Source: Meconema thalassinum
Taxonomy: Eukaryota > Arthropoda > Insecta > Orthoptera > Tettigoniidae
Assembly (NCBI GenBank): GCA_946902985.2
Contig: OX336396.1
Span: 237,600,297-237,664,296, forward strand
DNA: 64,000 nucleotides
Direction of reading: 5' to 3'
Shown: one piece after another, positions 30,541 to 40,806 of the stretch
Layout: each line of letters starts with the position of its first letter
How positions within the stretch are numbered: the stretch's first letter is position 1
Notes under the pieces: generated by a model
Told to the model about the DNA's origin: nothing
Databases searched by the model: none
What the model saw: only the letters and a program-made list of their open reading frames with translations
Position numbers and translations under genes: made by a program

Positions 30541-31962
30541 CAAGAAGTTCCGTGACGAACTAAAGAGCCTACTTTTCTTAAAATTAAGTTTCATGTCAAT
30601 GAGTAATCTGCAGTATATGAACATATCTAGAATAATGACGAAATTAAGTTGGTAATATTGAAATGTCTAATTAGTTCGAAATATACCTGGTATAATGTAG
30701 CCGAAGAGAGCACTACAGTTGGCAGCCCTGGTAACTAAATATATTCTTAGTCCATCTCTTAAGGTACAGTACAAAATTTGGTTGAAGTCCAATGGACGTT
30801 ACATGCAGTTAGACACTGGATCTATCAGCACGCGTAAAAGCATGTTGGCAACAATGTCATGCGTGTGCTGGTCAGAAATAAACTGAAATATTATGATATC
30901 TTGTTGTGCCAATTTAGGATGAAATCCATTTGTTAGTGTAGAAGTTACATGTCTTTTAAAATTGGACCTATCAGCAGGCATAGCATCATGTTGGCAGCAT
31001 TGACTTATATTAATTACTCCAAATTAATCTAGAATGGCAGGTGCTATACGTGTGCAAAGTATAGAGCTGTTGGCTTGCATACTCTCTGATATATTGACAT
31101 TAGGGTAAAAAATATAGACAGCATTTATTAACAGTTGTCAGCCCTGATTGCTCTTATGAATACTTTTAGTCATATCTGTTATGTTACACATAGCACATAC
31201 GAAATTTGGTTAAAATCCAACTGATAGTATAGAAGTTACATGTATTTAAAAATTGGTACTATCAGCAGGCTTATAATCAAGTTGGTAGAACTGAAGTATA
31301 TAAGTTACTCCAAATTAATCTAAAATGTCAGGTTACGTGTGCATAGTTTAAAGCTGTCGGCTTGCATACTTTCTGATATATTGGTAATTTGAAAAAAAAA
31401 ATAGAGTGAGCAATTATTAACAGTTGGCAGCCCTGGTGGCTCTTAAGAATAGGCTCAGTCATATCTGTTTATGTACACATACCACATACAAAATTTGGTT
31501 GAAATCCAATTGATAGTGTTGAAGGTATATGCATTTAAAAATTGGACCTATCAGAAGGCTTAAAATTATTTTGGCAACACTGTCATGTATGGCAATTAAA
31601 CTGAAATAGTATTATCTACATGTGTGCCAATTTTGGAATAGCTCCCATGCATACCTTCTAAGATATCCAACATGGAGCTAAAATGTCTAGTGCGTTTTTT
31701 AAGCAGTTGGTAGCACTGACATCATTTTCAAATATGGACGTGAGATATTCCGGTATACATCTTTACTCATACTAAATTTGGTTTCGATTGCTTCAGCCGT
31801 TTAGGAGTTGATAGGGGGGGGGGGACACACACACACAGCCAGACCGACAGAAGGACAGACAGACAGACGGACAGACAGAAGGACAGACAGACACACATTT
31901 TCCCGGTTCGATCACATTAGTCTACTTTTTCCTCATTTTTGAAAAATGTGAAAAGTAGGTTA
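30541..31962 (+). mobile_element. Helentron-like modular element B1
   Basis: 5' caagaagttccgtgacgaac with subterminal gagcctacttttc; 3' end (GACA)n, then cattagtctactttttcctc and aaaagtaggtta, which folds on itself and is inverted to the 5' subterminal. Internal marks of the type catgttggcagca or agttggcagccctg fall at about 30721, 30846, 30993, 31137, 31284, 31426, 31573 and 31709, mostly 142-147 bp apart. Comparison with the empty left arm shows insertion without a target duplication. Confidence 0.75.
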
Positions 31963-32299
31963 ACTAGCACCAACAGCTAGAGTACAGGTACTATGTGAGC
32001 TTTAGTTCAAATAACATTTTCAAATAACACACAATAGGCTGTTACAGACGCTTTAAAATAAAAATGTATCGTATTATCAACTTAAAATTCTTCAAATTCG
32101 ATGCATATAGAATGCCAACGGTAGGCAAACCAATGGAGTCCCACATAGACCAGTCATGACATCTGGCGGAAAAGTTTCGCATAAGATCATCCTAATAGGG
32201 CGAGTGCATTCTAACGGTCACAATAGGAAACTTTTCAATTACAGCTGTTCCAGCGCCTAGACTGGTGCGCAGCTCACATCTAGTATTGTATTATAACAA

Positions 32300-32658
32300 T
32301 AAATATAAAAAAATCAAGCAAAAAAAGAAAAGTTAGTTAGTTAGTTATTGTTGTTTATGTTCGACCCTCACTATTATGTGTCAGAAATCTGTATCATAAT
32401 GATGGTCATTATAACACTGTTTTTCATTACGATACAGTTTCTCCAGCCAATCAGAGCTCGTTCATTGACCAATTAGGTAACGATACCTTCGCGCATGCGC
32501 TCAAAATCCAACATGTCGGACATAAACACAACATCGAACTATAATAAATTACCGACATGGAATACGCACCGTCCATATGTTCGCGTAAATAAACTGGCGA
32601 ATATGAGTCGTTTGAAGACAATGCACTCTGTAGAAATTAGCGTTGGTGATATTAAGGT
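32300..32658. other. mostly unassigned; short (TTAG)n LINE-tail trace
   Basis: 'gttagttagttagttattgt' at 32331-32352 resembles the (TAAC)n tail of the LINE at 63013, but no target duplication was found. No gene or exon recognised in the remainder. Confidence 0.35.
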
Positions 32659-32973
32659 CATATGACGTCATCAGGTGACGGCTCAGCTCGAGCGGTCAAG
32701 TCCATGCTCCCTTACGCACACCAAAGCAAACGTTGAATATCATATCACTCTGGTTCCGTGTCCTGCTTCCACTTTAAAGGAGAAGAGAGCGAACAAAGAA
32801 AGCTGATGGATAGGCCCCGGATTTGAACCTCGAACCCCACGCGCCCAAGTCGTACACGCAGACTCGGAGCCAGAGTGATATGACATTCAACGTTTGCTTT
32901 GGATGGTTTGGTGTGCGTAAGAGTGCACGGGCCTGACTGCTCGAGCGTAGCCGTCACCTGATGACGTCATATG
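32659..32973. mobile_element. foldback MITE with ~100-bp arms and tRNA-like core
   Basis: Both ends read catatgacgtcatcaggtga inward, and the arms (32659-~32757 and ~32868-32973) stay inverted through 'cttacgcacaccaaa', 'gcaaacgttgaat' and 'tcatatcactctgg'. Each tip holds the palindrome ATGACGTCAT. The centre includes 'ggatttgaacctcgaacccc' (B-box-like on the minus strand). No frame of interest. Confidence 0.8.
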
Positions 32974-33110
32974 TTTAACAGTTGTGGTTCACTTTTAAGG
33001 TATTTCCGGAAACTTGCGACCCCAAGTGTCCCATATCATATTACTCGTCTCAATGTCATCTACGTCGCTACAGAGAGTTTTAAACGTTAATGGAAAACAC
33101 CCTGTATATA

Positions 33111-33944
33111 TACGAGGTACGTCCAGAATGTAAGTTCCGCTTGGTAATAACATTAAATTGTGTACAGATACAGAAAAATTATTTATTGCACAAAATTCTA
33201 CAACCCTTAAACTACTTTTCCACATAACTGACGAAATGTTGCAGGCATTTGTCGTAGCGTGGCACGAGTTTTTGTATACCTTCTTCATAGACGTGTGCCG
33301 CCTGTGTCTTCAACTAGTTGTACGTTCCGCTGCAGCGGTTGCAGAAGAACTGGTTTACGCGATTGATGACAAGATCCGGGAAAACCGCAGGTTTACAATT
33401 AGTGCTCTCGCTATGGAATTTCCCCAAATCTCACGATCAGTAATTCATGAAATTGTTACCGAAAAACTGAACTTTCGTAAACTTTGCCGACGTTGGGTAC
33501 CAAAGATTCTTACGGAGCAACACAAAACAAAACGGATGGGTAGTGCACTTCAGTTTTTGACCCGTTACAATGAAGGCGGCGAATAATTTCTGACACAGAT
33601 AGTCACAGGAGATGAAACTTGGGTGTCTTACGACACCCCTGAAAGTAAGCGGCAATCAATGGAATGGAGGCACACTTCATCCCCAGCAAAGGTTAAGCCG
33701 AAACAAATCTTGACACCTCGGAAAATGATGTTTCCAACTGGTTGAAGACACAGGCGGCAAACTTCTATGAAGAAGGTATCCAAAAACTTATGGCACGCTA
33801 TGACAAATGCCTGCAAAAGTTCGTCAGTTATGTGGAAAAGTAGTTTAAGATGTGTAGAATGTTGTGCAATAAATATTTTTTCTGTATCTGTACACAATTT
33901 AATTTTATTACCAAACGGAACTTACTTTCTGGACGTGCCTCGTA
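33111..33944 (+). mobile_element. mariner element with ~220-bp TIRs
   Basis: Ends TA|TACGAGGTACGTCCAGAATG and ...TCTGGACGTGCCTCGTA|TA. The arms (33111-33318 and 33737-33944) remain inverted through 'aaattgtgtacagatacaga', 'tttccacataactgacgaa' and 'gccgcctgtgtcttcaac'. Ordinary mariner TIRs are about 30 bp, so here the right side seems to have been replaced by an inverted copy of the left. The transposase gene between is truncated. Confidence 0.88.
33326..33726 (+). pseudogene. mariner transposase, internal part, disrupted
   Basis: Reads DKIRENRRFTISALAMEFPQ and ...RRWVPKILTEQHKTKRM, a helix-turn-helix linker and the W-V-P-(H/K)-x-L motif that precedes the catalytic domain. After an in-frame TAA (33584-33586) it continues IVTGDETWVSYDTPESKRQS, with the first catalytic Asp in T-G-D-E-T-W, and WRHTSSPAKVKPKQ. 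The second and third acids are lost to the inverted arm. Non-functional. Confidence 0.88.
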
Positions 33945-33945
33945 T

Positions 33946-34219
33946 ATAAACGTTTGAACTGACGGTGGTTTTGGGGACTGGGGGATGTGAAACGCGAAGA
34001 TACTGTATGTCGAAAGTTTCCGGAAGTCGCTACATGGTATCCATTGCTATAGGTAGCTTCCTAATGAAATCTACCTAAGAGGCGCGCGTAACGACCAACC
34101 GTTACCTCAATAGCACTCTAAAGATTCAGTAGAATTTTTCTGCCGGCGATTTTTGTATTTTCGTCACAGTTATTCTTATACACACTGAATAATAAATAAC
34201 CTGCAGAATTGATCTGGAA
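33946..34219. other. unassigned spacer
   Basis: Between the mariner element and the second Helitron copy. Nothing recognisable on either strand. Confidence 0.4.
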
Positions 34220-35079
34220 TCTCTACTTAATATAAAACAAAGTCCCCGATTCTTGGATGTTACGGGTAAACTCGAGAATCATTAGATGGATTTTGATGCG
34301 GTTTTCAACATTCTGTAAAGGCTATCTCGAGGATGATTTCTGTAGAAAATAATTTATTTATGATCAAAGGAAGCCGAGCAGTAACGATTTCAGTGGGAAA
34401 AACGAAAGAAAAAAACTGGCGCTCGAGCGCTTTGTAAGCTTACGCTGGGCAAACCGTTAAAAATATCTATATAGCCTACTATGAGTGTAAGAATTGTTCA
34501 GCATGAAAAGTTCTACAAAAAAGTCCACGAGAGCATATGTCTATCTTCAATACATCGCCCACTATAAGTGTTTTTACGTTTTAATTTCTTCCAACCGTGT
34601 CCATTCAACTACTGAGGCGACAGTTTACGAGCTAGCTAAGGGAGAGTTTATCATCCTTGTTACAGCCTAGCTAGCGGGCGAACCTATTGCCCCAGATACA
34701 GCCAACAGCAAACCGTTGAGTCGTGTTGAGTTAAGACTTCTGAGAAAGGTGGTTGTGTTTGGAGTTTCCCTGAAAGTGCAACTCGGGGTTTCTTCATTTC
34801 GCCTGTGAACTTTTCGTTCCGCAAAATTCACAGTCAAGTTAAGATTGGACGGAAGGGCGATTTGTGTTTCATGCACCTCGCCATTCTTAAATTACGTCTG
34901 ACAAGTATTCGTTGCACATGCATCTCCATGATAATGTAATTAATAGTCCAATCAGTGATTTTAACCCGTCATGCCGAGACGTAAAACGGATATTGGTCGT
35001 TGTTCATTGACATTGGAAAAAAGCGCTTATCTCGTAATGCATTCATAACTTCCCGGGGGAAGCCGGGTCGGGTTGCTAG
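34220..35079 (+). mobile_element. non-autonomous Helitron-like element, copy 2
   Basis: Starts A|TCTCTACTTAATATAAAACA and ends with hairpin cccgggggaagccggg, tcgggttg, CTAG|T. Colinear with 817-1662. The hairpin is better preserved here than in copy 1 (which has gag in place of ggg), while both share the same interior, such as 'aatttatttatgatcaaagg'. Confidence 0.85.
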
Positions 35080-35205
35080 TTGTTAGATAGCTTTAAAGCC
35101 ATGTTTCATTTGCTACATGATCGCGTTGTTGCAGCCCCTAAACTAAGGAAGCATTTTTCAGTGTAGCCTTATTTACAATAAATTGATATTGTAGCCATAA
35201 TATAT

Positions 35206-35564
35206 ATAATATCGTATGGCCTCGGGTGCCACGTGAATCTTTGTTACTTGAGGCCCAGAGGGCAGCTTACAAGTCGAATTTTGTAGTTCCTTGGAGCGCT
35301 ATGAGAGTCAAGGCGGTTAGATATCTAAGCTCCTTGACACTAGAGCGCTTTCTAGCAGAGATAGGAGAAACATTTGTGTTGGCGGAAAATCCCGAAATTA
35401 ATTTCGGCATTATGAACACGGCCTAATGAATTCAAATGGGTTCTTAAACATGCCAACAACGTTTGACATGCATGTCGTGATTTTTGTCGCCTTTCAAAAA
35501 TCACTTACCACGGCCAGGGGTTGGTAGTCCGACACTATAATCACTCACCCACCGTGGCAAGTTG
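35206..35564 (-). mobile_element. tRNA-derived SINE family 5
   Basis: Minus strand: head 'cttgccacggtgggtgagtg', then 'tcggactaccaacccctggc', body through 'aggagcttagatatctaacc', end 'gaggccatacgatatta'. The usual B box between 'cccaag' and 'cgctcctgg' is deleted here. Family mates: 55812, 56160, 57441. Confidence 0.75.
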
Positions 35565-36354
35565 AAAATGAAAATGTTTCTGCAATCGCAAGGAACAGGG
35601 AAAATAATTTAATGATCAGTACGGTAAAATTAGTTGAAAATTGCATTCCTTAAATTCACTCCTTCGAGACTATGTTATGAGCTCACAAGAGAACTCTTCT
35701 ACAGATGAACTCCGATACAAACAGTGGTGGCGGGACCCTTAATTACGGGGGAGGGGTCTGGGGGTCAACACCATCTAGGAATCAAAACAAGTAGTTCCGT
35801 GAAGAACTATACAGCCTATATCCTACTCATGTTAATTGCCTTTATCAACATACAAAATTTCAGTTTGATTGTTGTGATAGATTCGTATATATTGAGAACC
35901 GTCTAAATATTTCAGATGGTCGCCAGGTTGGATTTTTATTTATGTACTATTACATGGAGATTATTGTGTACGTGTGGTATTCAGACTTCAATCGCATGAT
36001 TAGGACACAAGAAGTAAAAACGAGATTTTAAAATTTCGCACAGCTGCCATCTTGTGGCCATGAAAACAATTGAAATAAATTAGATGCCAGTGGATTAACA
36101 TTTGTATAAGCATTTAACTTGCAAAGTTTCACTGCACTCGGATGGTTAAACCGCGAGAAACGTCCATTTAAATATTTATAATTCACATCGTCGCCATGTT
36201 GGATTTGTGCTCACCAGGTTACTGAAAGACATAGAGGTGAACATATGTTCATAGCCTCTATGAACATACAAAAATTCAGTTTGATAGCTGTAAAAGATTC
36301 GTAGATATTGAGAACCGTCAAAATATTTCGGATGCTCGCCATTTTGGATTGCTA

Positions 36355-36995
36355 CTGCTCGGTTCCAAGCTCTGTGGACTTGCGGGATGAAGGGCAGAGG
36401 CAGGGTAGGAGCAGGCGAGAATTGAGAAGCCTGTCGACAGCCCACCATGTTACCTGACATTCTCGTCTATTCCAATACTGCTAACATGGGTCTTTTCTGA
36501 AACCAGTGTGGCGTTGGGAATGCGTGATTGAGTCACCGACTAATGTATTTGCTTCTGTCACTACGCAAGGACCGAGAAACCTCATCACTCGTCACCACCA
36601 CTATTTTTTTAGCGTATGGCTTTTAGTGCCGGGAGTGTCCGAGGACAGGTTCGGCTCGCCAGTTTAGTAGCTGCTTCGAGACGGACACCCAATGGGTGAG
36701 CTACAAGTACCGTTGGGGAGGAAAGTTGGAATGGAAGGTCGAGGAGTTGGAAGGTAGCGGCTGTGGCCTATAGTTAGGGACCAACCCCGGCATTTGCCTG
36801 GAAGGAAGATGGGAAACCACAGAAGACCATCTTCCAGGTTGCCGGCGGGGGGATTCGAACCTCCTCGCCTCCCGGATGTGAGCGACTGCCAGCAGTCATG
36901 CCGTAACGACCACGGCTAACTCACCCGGTTACCACCACTACTGATAGTCTGCAATGCACATTCCTCTCAGGTCCACGCAGCTTAGACTCGAGCAG
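36355..36995. mobile_element. MITE with ~28-bp TIRs and TA duplication
   Basis: Ends TA|CTGCTCGGTTCCAAGCTCTG and CAGCTTAGACTCGAGCAG|TA, inverted over about 28 bp. Sister elements A1 and A3 show the uninterrupted site (ttggatt...tatgtataggccatagag). A SINE (36604-36930) lies within. Confidence 0.75.
36604..36930 (-). mobile_element. tRNA-derived SINE, head H3 with tail II
   Basis: Minus strand: 'aaccgggtgagttagccgtg', B box 'ggttcgaatccccccgccgg', 'gcaaatgccggggttggtcc', and tail 'acactcccggcactaaaagc'. The 10-bp duplication ACCACCACTA lies at 36594-36603 and 36931-36940. Near-identical in sequence to 45840-46165. Confidence 0.9.
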
Positions 36996-37698
36996 TATAT
37001 GTATAGGCCATAGAGTTATGTACCATTAAAGGAAAAATTATTGCGTAGCTTCATTATTCAAACTTTCACTTCGATCGCATTATTACGACACAAGAGATAA
37101 AAACTTAATTTTAAAATTTTGTACAGCCGCCATCTTGAGGTTATGTAAACAATTGAACTGAATTAGACGCCAGTGCATTACAATGTGTATAAACATTTGC
37201 TGTACCATGTTTCATTACGTTTGGATGGTTAAATCGCGAGAAAAGTCCATTTAAAAGTCTCAACTTCGCTTGGCCGCCATGTTGGTTTTGTAGGTACCAG
37301 GTTTTGAACTTCTAGTAGTTCTCTTTATCACCGTACAAAATTTCAGGGTGATATCGGGAATAGTTTCGGAGATACTTAATGCTGATGAAATATTTCGCAC
37401 AGTTGCGATGTTAGATTGGTGAGACACAATAGAATTTGAAGGGCACGGTCGGGGTCGGCCAGAATGGTGCTATGATCTTGCCGAGTTTCATTGAAATCTC
37501 TCCAGCCGTTTAGAATGTATTAGGGACACACACACACAGACAGACACACGGTCAAAAGGTGTTCTCATAAGCCTATTTTTTTGTTTTCATAAAATGAAAA
37601 TAGTCTAATAAGTGAAGTAAATTGAGTGAATTGTAATATTGTAATTTTAAAATACAGTACAGTATTACTATTTCAAAAACTTACAGTAACAAAGAATG

Positions 37699-38026
37699 CT
37701 AAAAATGAACTCTTCTGCTCTTCTTTTTCTGGTTGAAGTATTTTATTAAATCTTCATAGTCCAAACTAGATGCCAATTTATTTTCTATGGACAGGATTGC
37801 GAGTGCTGAGAGTCTGTCTTGGGTCATGGTGTTCCTGAGATAGGTTTTAATTAGTTTTAATTTTGAGAAACTTCTCTCGGCAGCCGCAACTGTGACGGGA
37901 ATAGTAGCAACTATTCTAAGTGCAATACTTGTATTTAGATATATTTCGCTCAGATTGTTCTCCAGGATGTACTGTACATCAAAGCCGGTACAATTCCACT
38001 TTCTTATTTTTCTTTTCTTCTTCCTC
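37699..38026 (-). pseudogene. hAT transposase C-terminal (dimerisation) domain
   Basis: About 108 uninterrupted codons ending at a TAG: TGFDVQYILENNLSEIYLNT, SIALRIVATIPVTVAAAERS, FSKLKLIKTYLRNTMTQDRL, SALAILSIENKLASSLDYED, LIKYFNQKK. This is the hAT dimerisation domain, with the invariant P-V-(T/S)-x-A-x-x-E-R-x-F-S core, most like the ZMYM1-type group. No start Met, so it is missed by ORF finders. Upstream there is a TGA, and the rest of the transposase is absent. Gene-like sequence with no stops is notable for a relic. Confidence 0.82.
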
Positions 38027-38398
38027 GATCAATAGGCCTGTTTGCCATCTCTTGATGAATGCAGATTATTTGTTTTTGTCTGTTGGCACAGGCTAGAGTA
38101 AAATGTGGCTTTTCACCGGTGTCTCAGTCTCGCTCATGGCTGTGATTATATGGAAGCTACTGAGGTATGGGTGGGGCTTAGTAATGATATTCAGGGCACA
38201 GTCCGTGCCTGTGGATGCTGTGAAGGGTTCTACTCATAGGGTTAGTACTGCTGTTCTGACTCAGAGAGGAAAGCAATGGCAAACTACCTCACTCCTCATC
38301 TTGCCTAGTACGCCTCAATATAGCGCTGCCTTGGGCTTTTGGTGGGTATCTACCCACATAACCTAACGGCGGTACTTTTTGAGGATCCAACCAGCCTT

Positions 38399-38823
38399 CG
38401 GGCTTCGGTGGCGTAGTCGGTAGCATGCTGAACTGCTATGCCCAAGATAGCGGGTTCAAACCCGGCCGAAGTCGTCGGATTTTTTAAGAGCGTTGAAAAT
38501 CCTTCAGTATGCCTTCCTTCGGAGGGGAAGTAAAGCCGGCGGTCCCATGTCATAGATTTATGGCATGTAAAAGATCCTTTCACAGACTAAACTTGTGTAA
38601 AGCAAAATTTGTTAGGTTAGATTTCGTCAGAACGCTCTATCAAAGTTCCAATGTTCACCACTAGGTATCATTGATATCTGGTGGCGAAAGTTGGAACTAC
38701 TTGAAATTGAACGGAACTTGTAGCTCACCCTTTAGGGTATCCGCTGGAAGCAGCTACAGACTCAGGCGAGCTGAACATGTCCTCGGACACTCCCGGCACT
38801 AAAAGCCATACGATAAATAAATA
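38399..38823 (+). mobile_element. tRNA-derived SINE, head H2 with tail II
   Basis: Head 'ggcttcggtggcgtagtcgg', B box 'gggttcaaacccggccgaag', then 'aagtaaagccggcggtccca', and tail 'gtagctcaccctttagggta', 'acactcccggcactaaaagc' with (aaat)n. The same composite as 18427-18838. No clean duplication found. Confidence 0.82.
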
Positions 38824-39257
38824 AACCTAACAGACAGACGATCATTACATGTGAGAATATTTTTTAGTTCTTCAAAAAATATCCATTCCTTCTATGTTAT
38901 TTTGGTCTCCTACGGAAAGAACAACTTCAAGATCTTTGCAGCCTAGGTACCGCCTGGCGGCCCTCTCGCCTTCATCTTACCGTGTCTCCCTGCGGGGCCC
39001 TGTGCAGCAGCACACTTCGCACACCCCTGGCGCCGTCACTGAATACAAACTAATATTGGCATCTACAGATACATTCAACCAACTACAAACAGAGCAGCAA
39101 GCCAAGAAGGAAGATACACCACAGAGGCTATGACTAGTACGGATTGGATGAAGGCAGACTATGAACTTAGGCACATAGTGAACTTAAGTAGGAACACACG
39201 GTTTTAGTCACCACGTGTGTACAAACAAAACTTCTAACTCCCCGAAAAAGGAATGAA

Positions 39258-40266
39258 CAGGGTATCCCAGTTAAAGTCAGACCGTCAGGTGGCGTTTTCA
39301 CTCTCCGCTATGGCAGCTGCCCCAGCCGAGCTTATGTCGCATCCACGGCCGGGCTAATTTCGCTCATTTTCAATCTTACTTACAGTTCTTAAGCCTCCGT
39401 GGCTTAGGCGGCAGCACGCCGGCCTCTCACCGCTGGGTCCGTGGTTCAAATCCCGGTCACTCCATGTGAGATCTGTGCTGGACAAAACGGAGGCAGACAG
39501 GTTTTTCTCCGGGTACTCCGGTTTTCCCTGTCAAAATTTCATTCCAGCAACACTCTCCACTATCATTTCATTTCATCTGTCATTCATTTAATCATTGCCC
39601 CAGAGGAGTGCGTCAGGCCTCGGCAGCCGGCACAGTTCATATCCTCGCCGCTAGATGGGGGCTTCATTCATTCCATTCCTGACCCGGTCGGAGACTGGAA
39701 GCAGGCAGTGGATTTTCATTTCACTTACAGTTCTTACTGAAACTGAGCTACCGTAGATTATTCAAGCGTACGAAACAATACCGTGTTACCGAATAACTTT
39801 CTCAACGCCAAAACAAAAGTTCCCACTGTCATTAAATGCTACCTGTTTCTCTTACAGACTGTATTGTTGCTGTGTTCTTTCAACTCTAAATCGCAAGCCA
39901 CTAAATTTCATCAACGAGGGTGTGAAGTGTCAGGATACAGATAAGATGGTAACATAAACAACAGCTTCCTGCAAGATTTAATTAAAGAAGCATTGATGTT
40001 CTTTTTATTTCTTGGGAGTCTAGATGACCTCACGTCACCAGTTAAAGTTTTTAAACATGGCAGAACTTACTCGCGTCAGCCAGAATGTGGTTACCAGATA
40101 TAATGCTTGTATAACCCAGGTAAGACGACACTTCCAGCATCTTTTATAAGGTAAGATTTCATTATAAGATTGTATACGCCCGACCGAGGCCGCGACATAA
40201 GGTCGGCTGGGGCAGCTGCCGTAGCGGAGAGTGAAAACTCCGCCTGACTTTACCTGGGAGACCCTG
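39258..40266. mobile_element. TIR element (~85-bp TIRs) carrying a SINE
   Basis: Left cagggtatcccagttaaagt and right tttacctgggagaccctg are inverted. The match continues through 'gttttcactctccgct', 'ggcagctgccccagccga' and 'cttatgtcgc'. Without the SINE (39392-39722 plus duplication) the element is about 660 bp. No transposase-like frame. Flanks do not show an obvious duplication, so the superfamily is not assigned. Confidence 0.78.
39392..39722 (+). mobile_element. SINE family 1, full length
   Basis: Head 'gcctccgtggcttaggcggc' to 'ggattttcattt'. A perfect 14-bp duplication ACTTACAGTTCTTA lies at 39378-39391 and 39723-39736. Inserted in the left third of the TIR element. Confidence 0.93.
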
Positions 40267-40567
40267 TATATGTGTGTTATGCGGGAAGACTTGCGGTTTA
40301 TATCATGTAGTGACGTGTACTAAGAGGCAGATTGGCCTAACAAAATTCTGTTTAATGTAATTAGTAGCCTAATTTAAGCGTAATTTTGACTATTGGCTAC
40401 AATAAACTCTTTATTATAATTGCATATTGAAGCTCACGACTTCAGGGTTCCATGACTCTCACTCTGATTGTTGTGCAATTCCAGCTCTTCTGACAATTTT
40501 GCCACAGGCACTCCCCACTTTTCTTCAAAACCAAGGCCAGACAGCTACGGTAATCAAGATTTGTGAA

Positions 40568-40764
40568 AAAGGAAGGAAGGAAGATTGTCGTTTTACGTGA
40601 CCGTGAATCTTGTGATTATGAGCCACGGGACCTCCTTTTTACGTGGAATCCGAACCACAGGACATGGCGTTTCACTTCGAAAATCTCACATGCATAGGCC
40701 GGGAACCGAACCCGGACCGCCTTGGTGAGAGGCATACAGCTAGACCGCTGAGCCACCACGCCCC
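40568..40764 (-). mobile_element. tRNA-derived SINE, full length short type
   Basis: Minus strand: 'gggcgtggtggctcagcggt', B box 'gggttcggttcccggcctat', 'catgtgagattttcgaagtg', 'ttccacgtaaaaaggaggtc', end 'cttccttccttcc'. A perfect 13-bp duplication CAAGATTTGTGAA lies at 40555-40567 and 40765-40777. The copy at 28416 is its truncated relative. Confidence 0.9.
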
Positions 40765-40806
40765 CAAGATTTGTGAACATCAGATATTCATAAATCAAAA
40801 TTAGTA

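Larger units (their letters stand above)
30005..32275. repeat. right arm of the large inverted repeat, split by element B1
   Basis: Mirror of 27960-29125, with element B1 (30541-31962) inserted. The uninterrupted left arm reads, as reverse complement, cctgaactaacaccaac; here it is cctgaa|B1|actagcaccaac. The arm pieces are therefore 30005-30540 and 31963-32275. Confidence 0.8.
35788..37606 (+). mobile_element. Helentron-like modular element A2
   Basis: 5' caagtagttccgtgaagaac, 3' hairpin ctcataagcctattttttt...cataaaatgaaaatagtcta. Body motifs include 'cagctgccatcttgtgg', 'tcgtcgccatgttggatt', 'cagccgccatcttgagg' and 'ggccgccatgttggtttt', and the hairpin tgttcatagcctctatgaac. A TA-type MITE (36355-36995), itself holding a SINE, is inserted. 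Net element length is about 1.18 kb. Confidence 0.75.

Noticed and set aside
38103..38366. 87-codon plus-strand frame with a hydrophobic start
   Set aside because: Contains SINE-like text (gaaagcaatggcaaactacc); no domain, and no splice or promoter evidence.
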